From Rhizorhapis suberifaciens (GTDB lineage: Bacteria; Pseudomonadota; Alphaproteobacteria; Sphingomonadales; Sphingomonadaceae): 64,000 bases of DNA. Location: contig NZ_JACHOV010000008.1 in the NCBI RefSeq assembly GCF_014200045.1, positions 62,001-126,000 on the forward strand, in the 5' to 3' direction. Shown here in pieces: positions 36,477 to 44,905 of this stretch; position 1 is the first letter of the stretch, and each line of letters starts with the position of its first letter. The position numbers and the translations under genes were made by a program. Below the pieces are notes generated by a model. The model was given only the letters and a program-made list of their open reading frames with translations. It did no database searches and was not told where the DNA came from.

Positions 36477-36874
36477 ACTGCATCTGGATCAAAGGGGCTA
36501 ATGTTCTCTATATCTTCTGTTTTTGGCTGTTTTCTTAAGTTCATTTCACGCCTAACATCCTCTTTAAGCTCTTCTATCAAATCCACATAGCGTTCATCTT
36601 CTGGACTAAACCTCTTTTTTAAGAATTCCTCGGAGTTTTGCTTGAGTTTTTCTTCAAAAGTTGCCCAACCTATGATTGCAAGGCCACCTAGGAAAATAGC
36701 AAGAGCAGCCAAGATGACGCCGAGCGCTGTCAAAATTATGCTGATAAAGTCAGCGGCAGAAATATCGCCCTTGGGTGTCAACTCCAGATTGGAGCCAGCC
36801 TCAATGACATACAGCAGCGCTGCTCCCGACAGCAATAGAACAACCGTTGAGAGCACATTTCGCGCCTGGTTCAT
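36473..36874 (-). CDS. Two-helix membrane protein with charged tail (133 aa)
   Basis: From ATG 36874: a first membrane helix at about 7-24 (VLSTVVLLLSGAALLYVI), a short outside loop, a long second helix at about 44-71 (FISIILTALGVILAALAIFL...), and a cytosolic charged, probably helical tail (FEEKLKQNSEEFLKKRFSPE) to residue 133. In-frame extension to 36964 adds no plausible sequence. No family recognised. AT-rich DNA (22 of 60 G+C at 36481-36540). It is the first gene of the three-gene operon, and its small-effector-like architecture is what membrane-acting defense effectors often look like. Confidence 0.65.
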   Translation of the reverse strand: MNQARNVLSTVVLLLSGAALLYVIEAGSNLELTPKGDISAADFISIILTALGVILAALAIFLGGLAIIGWATFEEKLKQNSEEFLKKRFSPEDERYVDLIEELKEDVRREMNLRKQPKTEDIENISPFDPDAV

Positions 36875-36916
36875 ACATCTACCAATAGAACATAAAGAGA
36901 ACAACCGCAACAGTTT

Positions 36917-36945
36917 ATGTAATGTAATACGATAGAGAAGTGCAA
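36917..36945 (-). promoter_or_regulatory. Possible promoter of the AT-rich operon
   Basis: On the minus strand TTGCAC (36945-36940), 17 bases, TTACAT (36922-36917), about 42 bases before the ATG at 36874. Fair match to sigma-70 elements in AT-rich DNA, where chance matches are common. Confidence 0.35.
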
Positions 36946-37112
36946 GCCCACAAAATATTTTCATTCACGCTCGAAGAATTCAGGCGAGGCTCCCCGCTGT
37001 CTCGCGGAACTGCGTGTCCGTCCCATACCCGCGCGATTCCCCATTTGTTCTGTCCTGCATCCCCCGCGCTATTGTACCCTCCGCGCAAACCCACTCATCC
37101 CGGAGGCCCGAC

Positions 37113-37588
37113 ATGCTCGAAACCCGCATCCTACCCCCGCCCGCGCAGCAAGCCCGCAAGGATGGCTGGAGCCCTGCACGCCAGCGGCAGTTTCTGGAAA
37201 CCCTCGCCGCCACCGGCGTGGTGCGCGCCGGGTGCGAGGCGGTGGGGCTCAGCCACCGTTCGGCCTACAACCTGCGCGCATCCGGGCCGATGGTGCGGCC
37301 TTCCGCCTTGGCTGGGACGCGGCGATCCTGATCGCCCGCGCGCGTCTGGCGGACGATCTCCTCGCCCGCGCGATCGAGGGGCAGCAGGATGTCATTACCC
37401 GCGACGAGGAAAATGGTGAGATTGTCCGCCGCCGCAATGACAACCGCCTCGCCATGTCCGTGCTCGGGCGGCTCGACCGCATGGCCGATGCGCCCGCCGA
37501 GGGGACGGACGCCGCCCTCGCCCGCATCGCGGCGCAGGATATCGCGGCCTATCTCGACATGATCGCCCCGATGCGGGCGACCCCCTAG
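37113..37588 (+). pseudogene. Frameshifted helix-turn-helix protein gene
   Basis: From ATG 37113 (GGAGG upstream) the frame encodes QARKDGWSPARQRQFLETLA then an HTH-like segment (RAGCEAVGLSHRSAYNLR) and runs off into an early stop at 37331. The continuation is in the next frame from about 37280 (DGAAFRLGWDAAILIARARL, then EENGEIVRRRNDNRLAMSVL) to TAG 37588. Joined, they give a protein of about 157 residues like small HTH proteins common in sphingomonads. The one-base indel maps to about 37275-37300. It is a recent frameshift or a sequencing error. Confidence 0.7.
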
Positions 37589-37707
37589 ATCGCCGCCGCC
37601 GCATGCGCTCGCGACGCCTTTTTTGGCTTTTCTCCCGGCGGAAACGGCGATTGCTGAGGGCGCGTCATGACAGGAGTGTTAGTGGCGTAGCGCTTTCCTT
37701 GCCAGGA

Positions 37708-39702
37708 TTACTGCTCGAACCGTAACCCGATCCAGAAGGTCCTGGGCGTGCCAAGGTCCATGCTTCCCCCGACATTGCGCGTCACCACCTCCTCATCGAA
37801 CAGGTTTTCCACGCGTCCAACCAGGCGAAGGCCATGTCTCACCGGAATGCTCGCCATCCCGTCCACCGTGACAGCGTCCGGCAGCACGTCGGTCTGCAGG
37901 TCGTCCTCATATTGCTTGCCGACATAGCGCACGGTCGCCGACAGCGCTGGCCCGGACGCAGGGGCCCACCCAAACGTAGCGCTCGCCATATGCCGCGGGC
38001 TTTGGGCCGGAGCCATGCCGTCCAACGCTGCCTGCACGCCGTCCGCCTTAACCTCGCTATGGCTATAGGCATAGGAAGCGGAGAGGAGGAAATCGGCGAA
38101 CGTCCCCTGCGCGGTCAGTTCGAAGCCCTTTGCCACAATGGCGTCGACATTCTGGCGCTGGCGCAGGTCGGGGCCGATCGTCACATTGGAAATCGCGCCT
38201 TCCAGACGGTTGTAATAGGCGGTGAAGCCCATGCTCACTCCCTCAATGGGCCGAACGTCCCAGCCCGCCTCAATGCCCTCCAAACGCTCGGGGTCAAGTT
38301 CGGCATTGGCCTGGGTCCGGACAGGAAAGACAACAAATGGACGATAAAGCTCATTCAATGTTGGCACGCGAAAGCCCGTATAGGCCGCCGCTCGCAGAGC
38401 GAGAGCGGGCGTGAGGTTGAACAGCAAGCCTGCGCGTCCGGTCGCTCGCCACCCGTCCCGGTCGGCGAACCGGGCATTGGTAACCGGCGCTCCCGCCGCA
38501 TCTCGCTCCCGGAAAAAGCCATTGGTAATCGTCCAGCGATCGACCCGCCCGCCACCTGTGAGCACCAAATTGCCGAGCGTCCAATCATCCTCAACGAAGA
38601 AACCCAATGTCGTCGATTGGCCACCGGCATGCCGCTGCGTCGTCAGCTGCCCAGTCCCCGCATTGAAGGCATTTTCGTACATGTCCCCATCGGCCCGGCG
38701 CAGGTCAGCGCCGATGCGAAGAACATGATCCTGTCCGACCGGCGGCCGCACTTCGATTTTCCCGCCCACACCTGTCGAAGGCGTGTTGCGCTGATCCAGC
38801 GTTTTGCGGCCCGAACTGTTGATCACGATATTGGAGAAATTTCGCGACTGAAGATAGGCAAGTGCATCTACCTGCCAGGGTCCTTTGGCCACCAGGCGAA
38901 CCGAAGCATCCTGCCCCTCCGAACTGCTGTCGGCTCCGGCAAAGCGCAGTGTGCGCTCATCCCGGAACACCAGGCCCCGTGCCTGCACCTCAATATCGGA
39001 GGAAATCGGCGCGACGGCACGCATTCCAATCGACCAGCCATCATAGGCGGCGGGGACGGTGAATGCGTTCCGCTGGTCCTTTGGGGTGGTAAAAAAGCCA
39101 TCCCCCCTGTCCCATCGTCCGGACAACGACATAAATCCAGCGCCCAGATCCGGCGTTACCGTTGCCGAAACCTCGGTGGAATCGCGGCTGCCGTAAAACG
39201 CCCCTGCCGAAATATCGGGCAGCATGTCTCGACCCGCGCTCGCCATTTCGATGGTTCCCGCCACGGCCCCCGCGCCAAATGCGCCTGCCCCGCCCCCTCG
39301 TGTCACTCGGATCAACGACAACCGTTCAGGCACCAGGGCGTTGAAAGGAACATATCCGAAGAACGGATCAGCTTGCGGCACACCGTCAAGCAAGACAAGG
39401 GCGCGGCTGGACGCATTGCCACCGAGCGACCGCAACGTCGCCCCCTGGGCCGATGGATTGGCGGAACGGCTATCGCTGCGCCGAAACTGGGCGAAGCCTG
39501 CAACGTCCCGCAGGACATCCTCTATCCTGTTGCTGGCATCGTTCGTCAAACGTTCGCGCTCAATTGTAACGCTGCCATAAGCGGGGCTGCCCGGCGGCAG
39601 CGGGAGTCCTTCGCCAATCACAATAATGCCGTCTGCATCCTGCGCCGACGCGTTTGCGGGAAACAGGGCGCCGACCGCTGCGCCCAAAAGCCATTTTTTC
39701 AT
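37708..39702 (-). CDS. TonB-dependent outer-membrane receptor
   Basis: A 664-residue receptor with signal peptide (MKKWLLGAAVGALFPANASA), a plug domain (SNRIEDVLRDVAGFAQFRRS, then GATLRSLGGNASSRALVLLD, RGGGAGAFGAGAVAG) and a 22-strand barrel whose last strand is TFWIGLRFEQ. The plug pattern resembles BtuB/cobalamin- and metal-type receptors more than siderophore receptors with long N-terminal signalling domains, which are absent. Substrate unknown; I saw no cobalamin riboswitch upstream. GAGGA seven bases before ATG 39702 overlaps the stop of a possible 50-codon frame, hinting at coupling. Confidence 0.9.
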   Translation of the reverse strand: MKKWLLGAAVGALFPANASAQDADGIIVIGEGLPLPPGSPAYGSVTIERERLTNDASNRIEDVLRDVAGFAQFRRSDSRSANPSAQGATLRSLGGNASSRALVLLDGVPQADPFFGYVPFNALVPERLSLIRVTRGGGAGAFGAGAVAGTIEMASAGRDMLPDISAGAFYGSRDSTEVSATVTPDLGAGFMSLSGRWDRGDGFFTTPKDQRNAFTVPAAYDGWSIGMRAVAPISSDIEVQARGLVFRDERTLRFAGADSSSEGQDASVRLVAKGPWQVDALAYLQSRNFSNIVINSSGRKTLDQRNTPSTGVGGKIEVRPPVGQDHVLRIGADLRRADGDMYENAFNAGTGQLTTQRHAGGQSTTLGFFVEDDWTLGNLVLTGGGRVDRWTITNGFFRERDAAGAPVTNARFADRDGWRATGRAGLLFNLTPALALRAAAYTGFRVPTLNELYRPFVVFPVRTQANAELDPERLEGIEAGWDVRPIEGVSMGFTAYYNRLEGAISNVTIGPDLRQRQNVDAIVAKGFELTAQGTFADFLLSASYAYSHSEVKADGVQAALDGMAPAQSPRHMASATFGWAPASGPALSATVRYVGKQYEDDLQTDVLPDAVTVDGMASIPVRHGLRLVGRVENLFDEEVVTRNVGGSMDLGTPRTFWIGLRFEQ

Positions 39703-39709
39703 TTTATCC

Positions 39710-39862
39710 TCACTGATATGCCTTGCCGGCATTGCTGTTATTTTTCCTTGGCGCGCAAGGGCAAACGGCCTGCCCAAAGGCAGCGACCGCAAGCTGCAAA
39801 TGCAAGCGATCGATCATGATCATATTGCCGGAAACTTCGGTGCGCCTGACGTCGATGGTCAC
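39710..39862 (-). CDS. Possible small ORF ahead of the TonB receptor (50 aa)
   Basis: A frame from GTG 39862 to TGA 39710 would encode about 50 residues (TIDVRRTEVSGNM..., ending FGQAVCPCAPRKNNSNAGKA), with a Cys-Pro-Cys that could bind metal. Its stop is part of the TGAGGA that serves as the receptor ribosome site, an arrangement typical of translational coupling. The initiation signal (AGGGTAAG) is weak, and I recognise no family. Confidence 0.3.
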   Translation of the reverse strand: MTIDVRRTEVSGNMIMIDRLHLQLAVAAFGQAVCPCAPRKNNSNAGKAYQ

Positions 39863-39971
39863 CTTACCCTGCGGAATTCATGAGAAATCTTGCCGCCTAC
39901 TCTTCATTGGGCAAAAAACGAGCGGCTATGCCCCCGCCTCAATTTACAATCCCTCGATGAGAAAAAACCCC

Positions 39972-40400
39972 CTATTTCCCAGCGGAAAAGGCGTCCATCA
40001 TTGCACGCACCGGGCTCAAATCATAACCGGCCCTCGCGGCGGTGGCGCTAAGCTTGTCACAATTGTCTCCCGCCCTGGCGCGCGTCAGCGCCCACAAAAG
40101 CGTACTGCGCGTACCCGAGCGGCAGAAAGCCAGAACCTTGCCTTCTGCATTGGCCAATGCCTTCTCCATCTCGTCCAGTTGCCAAGGGGCAAAGCCGGCA
40201 TGGGTGACCGGGACGGCTACATAATCCATGCCGGCATCGCGGGCGGCAGCCTCTATCTCAGTGCCTTCGGGCTGATCAGGGGATTCATGATCCGGTCGAT
40301 TGTTAATGACCATTGTGACCCCTTGATCCTTTGCCTCTGCGATGTCTGCCACGGAAATCTGCGGTGCGACAAAGATGTCATCAGTAAGAATCTTGAGCAT
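39972..40400 (-). CDS. DUF442/TIGR01244 sulfurtransferase- or phosphatase-like protein
   Basis: A 142-residue single-domain protein of the tyrosine-phosphatase fold family annotated as TIGR01244 sulfur transferase, also found as the N-terminal part of beta-lactamase-like Blh proteins. The active-site loop FCRSGTRS has Cys at 93. Other conserved blocks are MVINNRPDHESPDQP and YVAVPVTHAGF. In related Blh systems these domains function with sulfide/persulfide metabolism. Located upstream of the TonB receptor on the same strand, perhaps co-transcribed. Confidence 0.88.
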   Translation of the reverse strand: MLKILTDDIFVAPQISVADIAEAKDQGVTMVINNRPDHESPDQPEGTEIEAAARDAGMDYVAVPVTHAGFAPWQLDEMEKALANAEGKVLAFCRSGTRSTLLWALTRARAGDNCDKLSATAARAGYDLSPVRAMMDAFSAGK

Positions 40401-40463
40401 GACGTAGGTCCTTTATTGGGTTTGGCGCGTTATCGGCATTGCCCCCCTTCGGCGCAAGCACGT

Positions 40464-42230
40464 TCAGCGTGCATATCCGGCAATCGTGTCCAGAAAGGCT
40501 TGGCCATAGGCTTCCAGCTTGCGGGTTCCGACACCCGAAATCTGCGACAGCCCTTGCATGTTCAAAGGTTTTCGCTCGGCCATTTCGCGAAGCGTACTAT
40601 CGTGAAAGATAACATAGGGTGGGACGCCCGCCTCCAGCGCCAGTTCCCGGCGACAAGCGCGCAGGGCGCTGAACAGCGGGTCATCTATCGGATTAAGGTC
40701 GCGCTCGCGGCGGCCGCGGCGTTGACGTTTGGGAGGGACGACCAGCGTCACTATTTGCTCGCCGCGCAAGACCGGCCTGGCGTTGGGACCAAGCTCCAAA
40801 CCGCCATGCTCGTTCGCCTGCAATGCATCGCGCAACAGCAGCGCACGAGAAACGGGCTTGATAAGCGGGACATCCTCGCCCTCGACGATACCAAAAACGG
40901 ACAGACGATCGTGGCCGCGTTGGGTCACTTTTTCATTTGCAGAACCGGTCAGCACCGCCTCTATATGACCTGCGCCGAAGCTTTGCCCCGTCCGGTAAAC
41001 GGCGGACAGAATCTTGCGAGCAAGTTCGGTTGCATCAACGCCGGCAGGGGGATTGAGGCAATTGTCGCAATTGCCGCACTTTTCGGGCGGCGACTCCCCG
41101 AAATGGCGAAGCAGAATGGCGCGACGGCATCCCGCCGTTTCGACCAGCGCCCCCAACGAAGAGATGCGCGCCCGCTCCCCCGCCTGCCGCGGCTCGTCCA
41201 ATTCGAAAATGCGTTGGCGAGCCTTTGCGAAATCGTCCGCACCCCAAAAAAGATGAGCCTCGGCAGGTTCACCGTCCCGGCCAGCGCGTCCGCTTTCCTG
41301 ATAATAGGCTTCGATGGATTTAGGGAGGCCCGCATGAGCCACAAACCGGACGTCCGGCTTATCGATCCCCATGCCAAAGGCGATGGTGGCGACCATCACC
41401 ATGTCTTCGCTGGCGATAAAGTCGGCTTGATTGGCGCGACGTTCTTCGGCCGGAAGGCCCGCATGATAGATACGCACCTTGCGCCCGCTGGACGCGAGGC
41501 TGGCGGCCATCTTCTCCGTCCCGATGCGGGTTTGTGCATATATGATGCCGGGTCCGGGCTGGCGGGCGACCAGGTCCGCAATCTGGCGCGACAGTCCATC
41601 CCTTGCATGAGCCGTGTATCGAATATTGGGACGGTCAAAGCCCGAAATAACCATGCCCGCCGCTGGAATGCCCAGTTGGACAAGAATATCCGTGCGGGTA
41701 TGCGCATCTGCTGTTGCGGTAAGCGCCAGGCGCGGGATCGACGGAAATTCATCCAGCAACGGCCGAAGCATTCGGTAGTCGGGCCGGAAATCATGTCCCC
41801 ATTCGGAAACGCAATGCGCCTCGTCGATTGCGAACATCGTGATCTTTGCGGATCGAAGCAAATCACGAAACCCCTCCCCCGACGCGCGCTCCGGCGCCAC
41901 ATAGAGGAGATCGAGGTCACCAGAGCGCAGGCGCGCCTGCGTTTCGCGCCAGTCGGCATCGACCGATGTAAGGCTGCCCGCTCTGATGCCCACCGCGTGC
42001 GCCGCCCGAAGCTGATCGTGCATCAGGGCAATCAGGGGAGAAACAACGACGCAACAGCCGTCCAGCGCTACCGCTGGCAATTGGTAGCAAAGCGACTTTC
42101 CTGCGCCTGTGGGCATGATCGCCAGGCAGTGCTGACCAGACAAAACCCGCTGCACCACCTGGGCTTGCACACCTCGGAACGCAGAAAACCCAAAAATGGA
42201 ATGGAGAATGGACAGTGGATCGACGGGCAT
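40464..42230 (-). CDS. recQ: ATP-dependent DNA helicase RecQ
   Basis: A 588-residue 3'-5' helicase for recombination and fork repair. Walker A MPTGAGKS near residue 40-46, DEAH box in IDEAHCVSEWGHDFRPDY, motif VI ESGRAGRDGEPA, RecQ-C zinc ligands CRRAILLRHFGESPPEKCGNCDNC split across the text as C...CGNCDNC, and a C-terminal HRDC domain (LRACRRELALEAGVPPYVIF). The start is taken at ATG 42230; a TTG at 42251 is in frame but unlikely. All motifs intact. Confidence 0.95.
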   Translation of the reverse strand: MPVDPLSILHSIFGFSAFRGVQAQVVQRVLSGQHCLAIMPTGAGKSLCYQLPAVALDGCCVVVSPLIALMHDQLRAAHAVGIRAGSLTSVDADWRETQARLRSGDLDLLYVAPERASGEGFRDLLRSAKITMFAIDEAHCVSEWGHDFRPDYRMLRPLLDEFPSIPRLALTATADAHTRTDILVQLGIPAAGMVISGFDRPNIRYTAHARDGLSRQIADLVARQPGPGIIYAQTRIGTEKMAASLASSGRKVRIYHAGLPAEERRANQADFIASEDMVMVATIAFGMGIDKPDVRFVAHAGLPKSIEAYYQESGRAGRDGEPAEAHLFWGADDFAKARQRIFELDEPRQAGERARISSLGALVETAGCRRAILLRHFGESPPEKCGNCDNCLNPPAGVDATELARKILSAVYRTGQSFGAGHIEAVLTGSANEKVTQRGHDRLSVFGIVEGEDVPLIKPVSRALLLRDALQANEHGGLELGPNARPVLRGEQIVTLVVPPKRQRRGRRERDLNPIDDPLFSALRACRRELALEAGVPPYVIFHDSTLREMAERKPLNMQGLSQISGVGTRKLEAYGQAFLDTIAGYAR

Positions 42231-42305
42231 GGCTGCCTGATAGAGGCGCAACGGCAGAGGAGGAAGTCAGAATATCGACCTTCACGGCAACAGGGTGAAA
42301 GCGCT

Positions 42306-44111
42306 TCAGGCTTCCTCCACCTCGCGCTCCGCCGCCTGCCGCATCCACATTGCCGCGTAAAGACCGGCACGGGCCAGCAAGTCCGAATGCGTGCCACGTT
42401 CTGCGACCCTGCCGCCTTCCAGGACTATGATCTCATCAGCATCAACCACCGTGGAAAGACGGTGCGCGATGATGATGGTGGTGCGTCGCTTGGCAATGGC
42501 ATTGAGCGTGGCCTGAATATTCGCTTCCGTGCGGCTGTCGAGTGCGCTGGTGGCTTCATCCAGAATAAGGATGGGCGGGTTTTTTAGCAGCGTGCGAGCA
42601 ATGGCGACGCGTTGCTTCTCTCCCCCCGAAAGCTTGAGGCCCCTTTCTCCTACTCGGGTATCAAGACCTTGCGGCATCGAATGGACGAACCCGGCTATGG
42701 CCGCTCCCCTCATCGCCGTCTCGATCTCCTCCGGGTCAGCACCCGCGCGGCCATAGGCAATATTGTACCCGATGGTGTCGTTGAACAAGACGGTGTCCTG
42801 CGGCACTATTCCTATCTGTTGCCGCAAGGAACTCTGAGTCACCTTGGCGATATTCTGGCCATCGATCTGGATATGTCCGGCATCCACGTCGTAGAAACGA
42901 AACAGCAGCCGCGCGATTGTCGATTTACCGGCGCCCGACGGTCCAACGATGGCAAGGGTTCGGCCAGCGGGAATAACGAAATCCAAACCGTGCAGGATTT
43001 TTCGGTCGCCATAGCTGAAATGCACATTTTCGAAGCGCACCTCCCCTGCCTCGATCTGGAGCAGCGGGGCATTGGGGTCATCGACGACATCCGTTGGCGT
43101 ATCGATAAGCTGGAACATGGCTTCCATGTCGATCAAGCCTTGTCGGATGTTGCGGTAAACCATTCCGAGCAAGTCGAGCGGCCGAAAGAGCTGAGCAAGG
43201 AGCGTATTGACCAATACCACATCGCCTGTAGTGAATTTTCCAACGCTCCAGCCCCAAACAGTATAGCCCATCGCCCCTGCCATCATCAGGTTCGTTATGA
43301 GACCTTGGCCAATGTTGAGCAGGGCCAAGCTGTTTTCACTCTTGACCGCTGCATCGGCATAGGTCCGCACCGCACTGCTGAAGCGGGCTTCCTCTCGCTT
43401 TTCGGCGTTGAAATATTTGACCGTTTCGAAATTCAGAAGGGAGTCGACCGCATGCGCGAATGCCGTGGTGTCCAGATCGACCATGTCCCGGCGCAGCTTG
43501 GTCCGCCATTCGGTCACTACCCGCGTGTACCAGATATAGAGCACAACCATGACCAGGGTAACACCGACCATGCCCGGCCCGAACTTCATGAAGAAGATCA
43601 CGCAAACCGCCGCCAGCTCAAGTACCGTAGGCGCTATGTTGAACAGCAGGAAGTAGAGCATCACATCAATGCTTTTTGTTCCACGCTCTATGATCTTGGT
43701 AACCGCGCCGGTTTTTCGGTTAAGGTGGAATCGCAGCGAAAGCTGATGAAGATGACCGAAGACGTGCTCGGTCAGCCGCCGGGTCGCTTCCTGCCCAACA
43801 CGTTCGAATGCGACATTGCGGATATTCTCGAACAGCACCGACGTAAAACGCGCGCCTGCATAGGCAATGACCAGGGCAATAGCCAATCCGACGGCCGGCT
43901 GCAGGCCGGGAGCCATTCGATCGATTGCCCCTTTATAGGCAAATGGCATCACCAATCCGGCGGCCTTGCCGAGAACCACAAAAAGGAGTGCTACTACAAC
44001 TCGCCGGCGCAGTGCAGGAGCGTCTGCGGGCCACAAATAGATCAGGAACCGCTTTAAGGTCGCCAACACTGGCGGAACTAATTGGTTATCGGCTATTGGT
44101 TCAGGCGGCAT
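42306..44111 (-). CDS. Atm1/HMT1-type ABC exporter (fused permease-ATPase)
   Basis: About 601 residues: six membrane helices in the N-terminal half (VVVALLFVVLGKAAGLVMPF first), then an ATPase domain with Walker A GPSGAGKST, signature LSGGEKQRVAIART, and Walker B ILILDEATSALD. Bacterial Atm1 homologs export glutathione-conjugated metals or thiol compounds. ATG 44111 gives MPPEPIADN like relatives; GTG 44147 is an in-frame alternative. The nearby DUF442 protein and TonB receptor could be related to thiol or metal handling, but that link is speculative. Confidence 0.9.
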   Translation of the reverse strand: MPPEPIADNQLVPPVLATLKRFLIYLWPADAPALRRRVVVALLFVVLGKAAGLVMPFAYKGAIDRMAPGLQPAVGLAIALVIAYAGARFTSVLFENIRNVAFERVGQEATRRLTEHVFGHLHQLSLRFHLNRKTGAVTKIIERGTKSIDVMLYFLLFNIAPTVLELAAVCVIFFMKFGPGMVGVTLVMVVLYIWYTRVVTEWRTKLRRDMVDLDTTAFAHAVDSLLNFETVKYFNAEKREEARFSSAVRTYADAAVKSENSLALLNIGQGLITNLMMAGAMGYTVWGWSVGKFTTGDVVLVNTLLAQLFRPLDLLGMVYRNIRQGLIDMEAMFQLIDTPTDVVDDPNAPLLQIEAGEVRFENVHFSYGDRKILHGLDFVIPAGRTLAIVGPSGAGKSTIARLLFRFYDVDAGHIQIDGQNIAKVTQSSLRQQIGIVPQDTVLFNDTIGYNIAYGRAGADPEEIETAMRGAAIAGFVHSMPQGLDTRVGERGLKLSGGEKQRVAIARTLLKNPPILILDEATSALDSRTEANIQATLNAIAKRRTTIIIAHRLSTVVDADEIIVLEGGRVAERGTHSDLLARAGLYAAMWMRQAAEREVEEA

Positions 44112-44165
44112 ATCACGCGATGTAATCTCCGCGACGCCAAAGTCCACTCATTCCCGTAAAGCTCG

Positions 44166-44212
44166 CCTGAGCCGGCAGCAGCACTGTGGGGATAAGCTGC
44201 TCCCGGCTCAGG
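44166..44212. other. Long near-perfect stem-loop upstream of the exporter gene
   Basis: CCTGAGCCGGCAGCAGC (44166-44182) and GCTGCTCCCGGCTCAGG (44196-44212) pair over 17 positions with one mismatch and a 13-base loop. It lies in the 5' region of the Atm1-type gene (minus strand) and could be a leader structure or a terminator without T run. Confidence 0.5.
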
Positions 44213-44905
44213 GAAGGTTATAGGCAGACCAGGGTAACGCCGTGTGGGGAGCGGGGCTACTCTTGGTTTCCTGCCTATTTACACGGCCATCCGACTACCG
44301 ACCGAACCATGCGACCAGATACACAGCAAAGTCCCGCCAGATGCTTCCGTGTGTCTTGTCACCAGCTCAACCCTGCACCCAGTGTTCATTGCCTCCGGAC
44401 ACAAAGCTAACCAGCAACATGTTGCATTCTCGTCTCTTGGCCCAAGACTTAGGAGTATCAGGCGCGATGTCACCGTTACATAGGCGGTTTTGTCTTCGAG
44501 TTAGGCAGAACATCGTCCGGATCGGACGTGCCACAACTTCCTTCCGTCCCATTCGGAAGATCGGGGGTTATGGAAAAGCCTGCGTTGCTCAGGATGCGAC
44601 AGGTAAGGGGATTATTCGCCCATCCACCGGCAACCAGCTTAGCCTTGCGGCGTTCGGCCCGCGCCGAACTGTTCCATTTCATGCGACCGATCCTTTCGCC
44701 GTCCTATAACGGTCCGTTATTTGCGAGCCCGGGACACCAACTTGATGAGACCTTTTTTGCATCCCGCCAGGCACTGGCCCATCAAAGACAAACGGCATTG
44801 CATTGCCAAAATTTACCGGTAACATTAAAATATTGTGGCGTAACCGATACTTAGCGCTCTCGCATCATCTAACATTGAGAATTGTCGACGAGGGAAAAGC
44901 GGCAA
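44213..44905. other. Gene-poor 690-base intergenic region with palindromes
   Basis: Open frames here (for example 44242-44709 plus) have no domain-like composition, so I call none. Two perfect 15-base palindromes stand out: CGTCCG-GAT-CGGACG at 44514-44528 and ATAACG-GTC-CGTTAT at 44706-44720, plus TTACCGGTAA at 44813-44822. They lie upstream of the membrane regulator gene and are candidate operators. Confidence 0.4.

Noticed and set aside
37834-39819. Long open frame on the plus strand (661 codons)
   Set aside because: It lies antisense to the TonB receptor, whose domains are clear; composition is that of a mirror frame in high-G+C DNA.
39703-39971. Cobalamin riboswitch upstream of the TonB receptor
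   Set aside because: Searched by eye for a B12-box-like core on the minus strand and found none.
39723-42587. Open frame of 954 codons on the plus strand
   Set aside because: Antisense to the DUF442 gene and recQ, both with intact motifs; no domain in the frame itself.
42612-44057. Plus-strand open frame of 481 codons
   Set aside because: Antisense to the Atm1-type exporter.
44242-44709. 155-codon frame between exporter and regulator genes
   Set aside because: No ribosome site, no domain, composition unlike neighbouring proteins.
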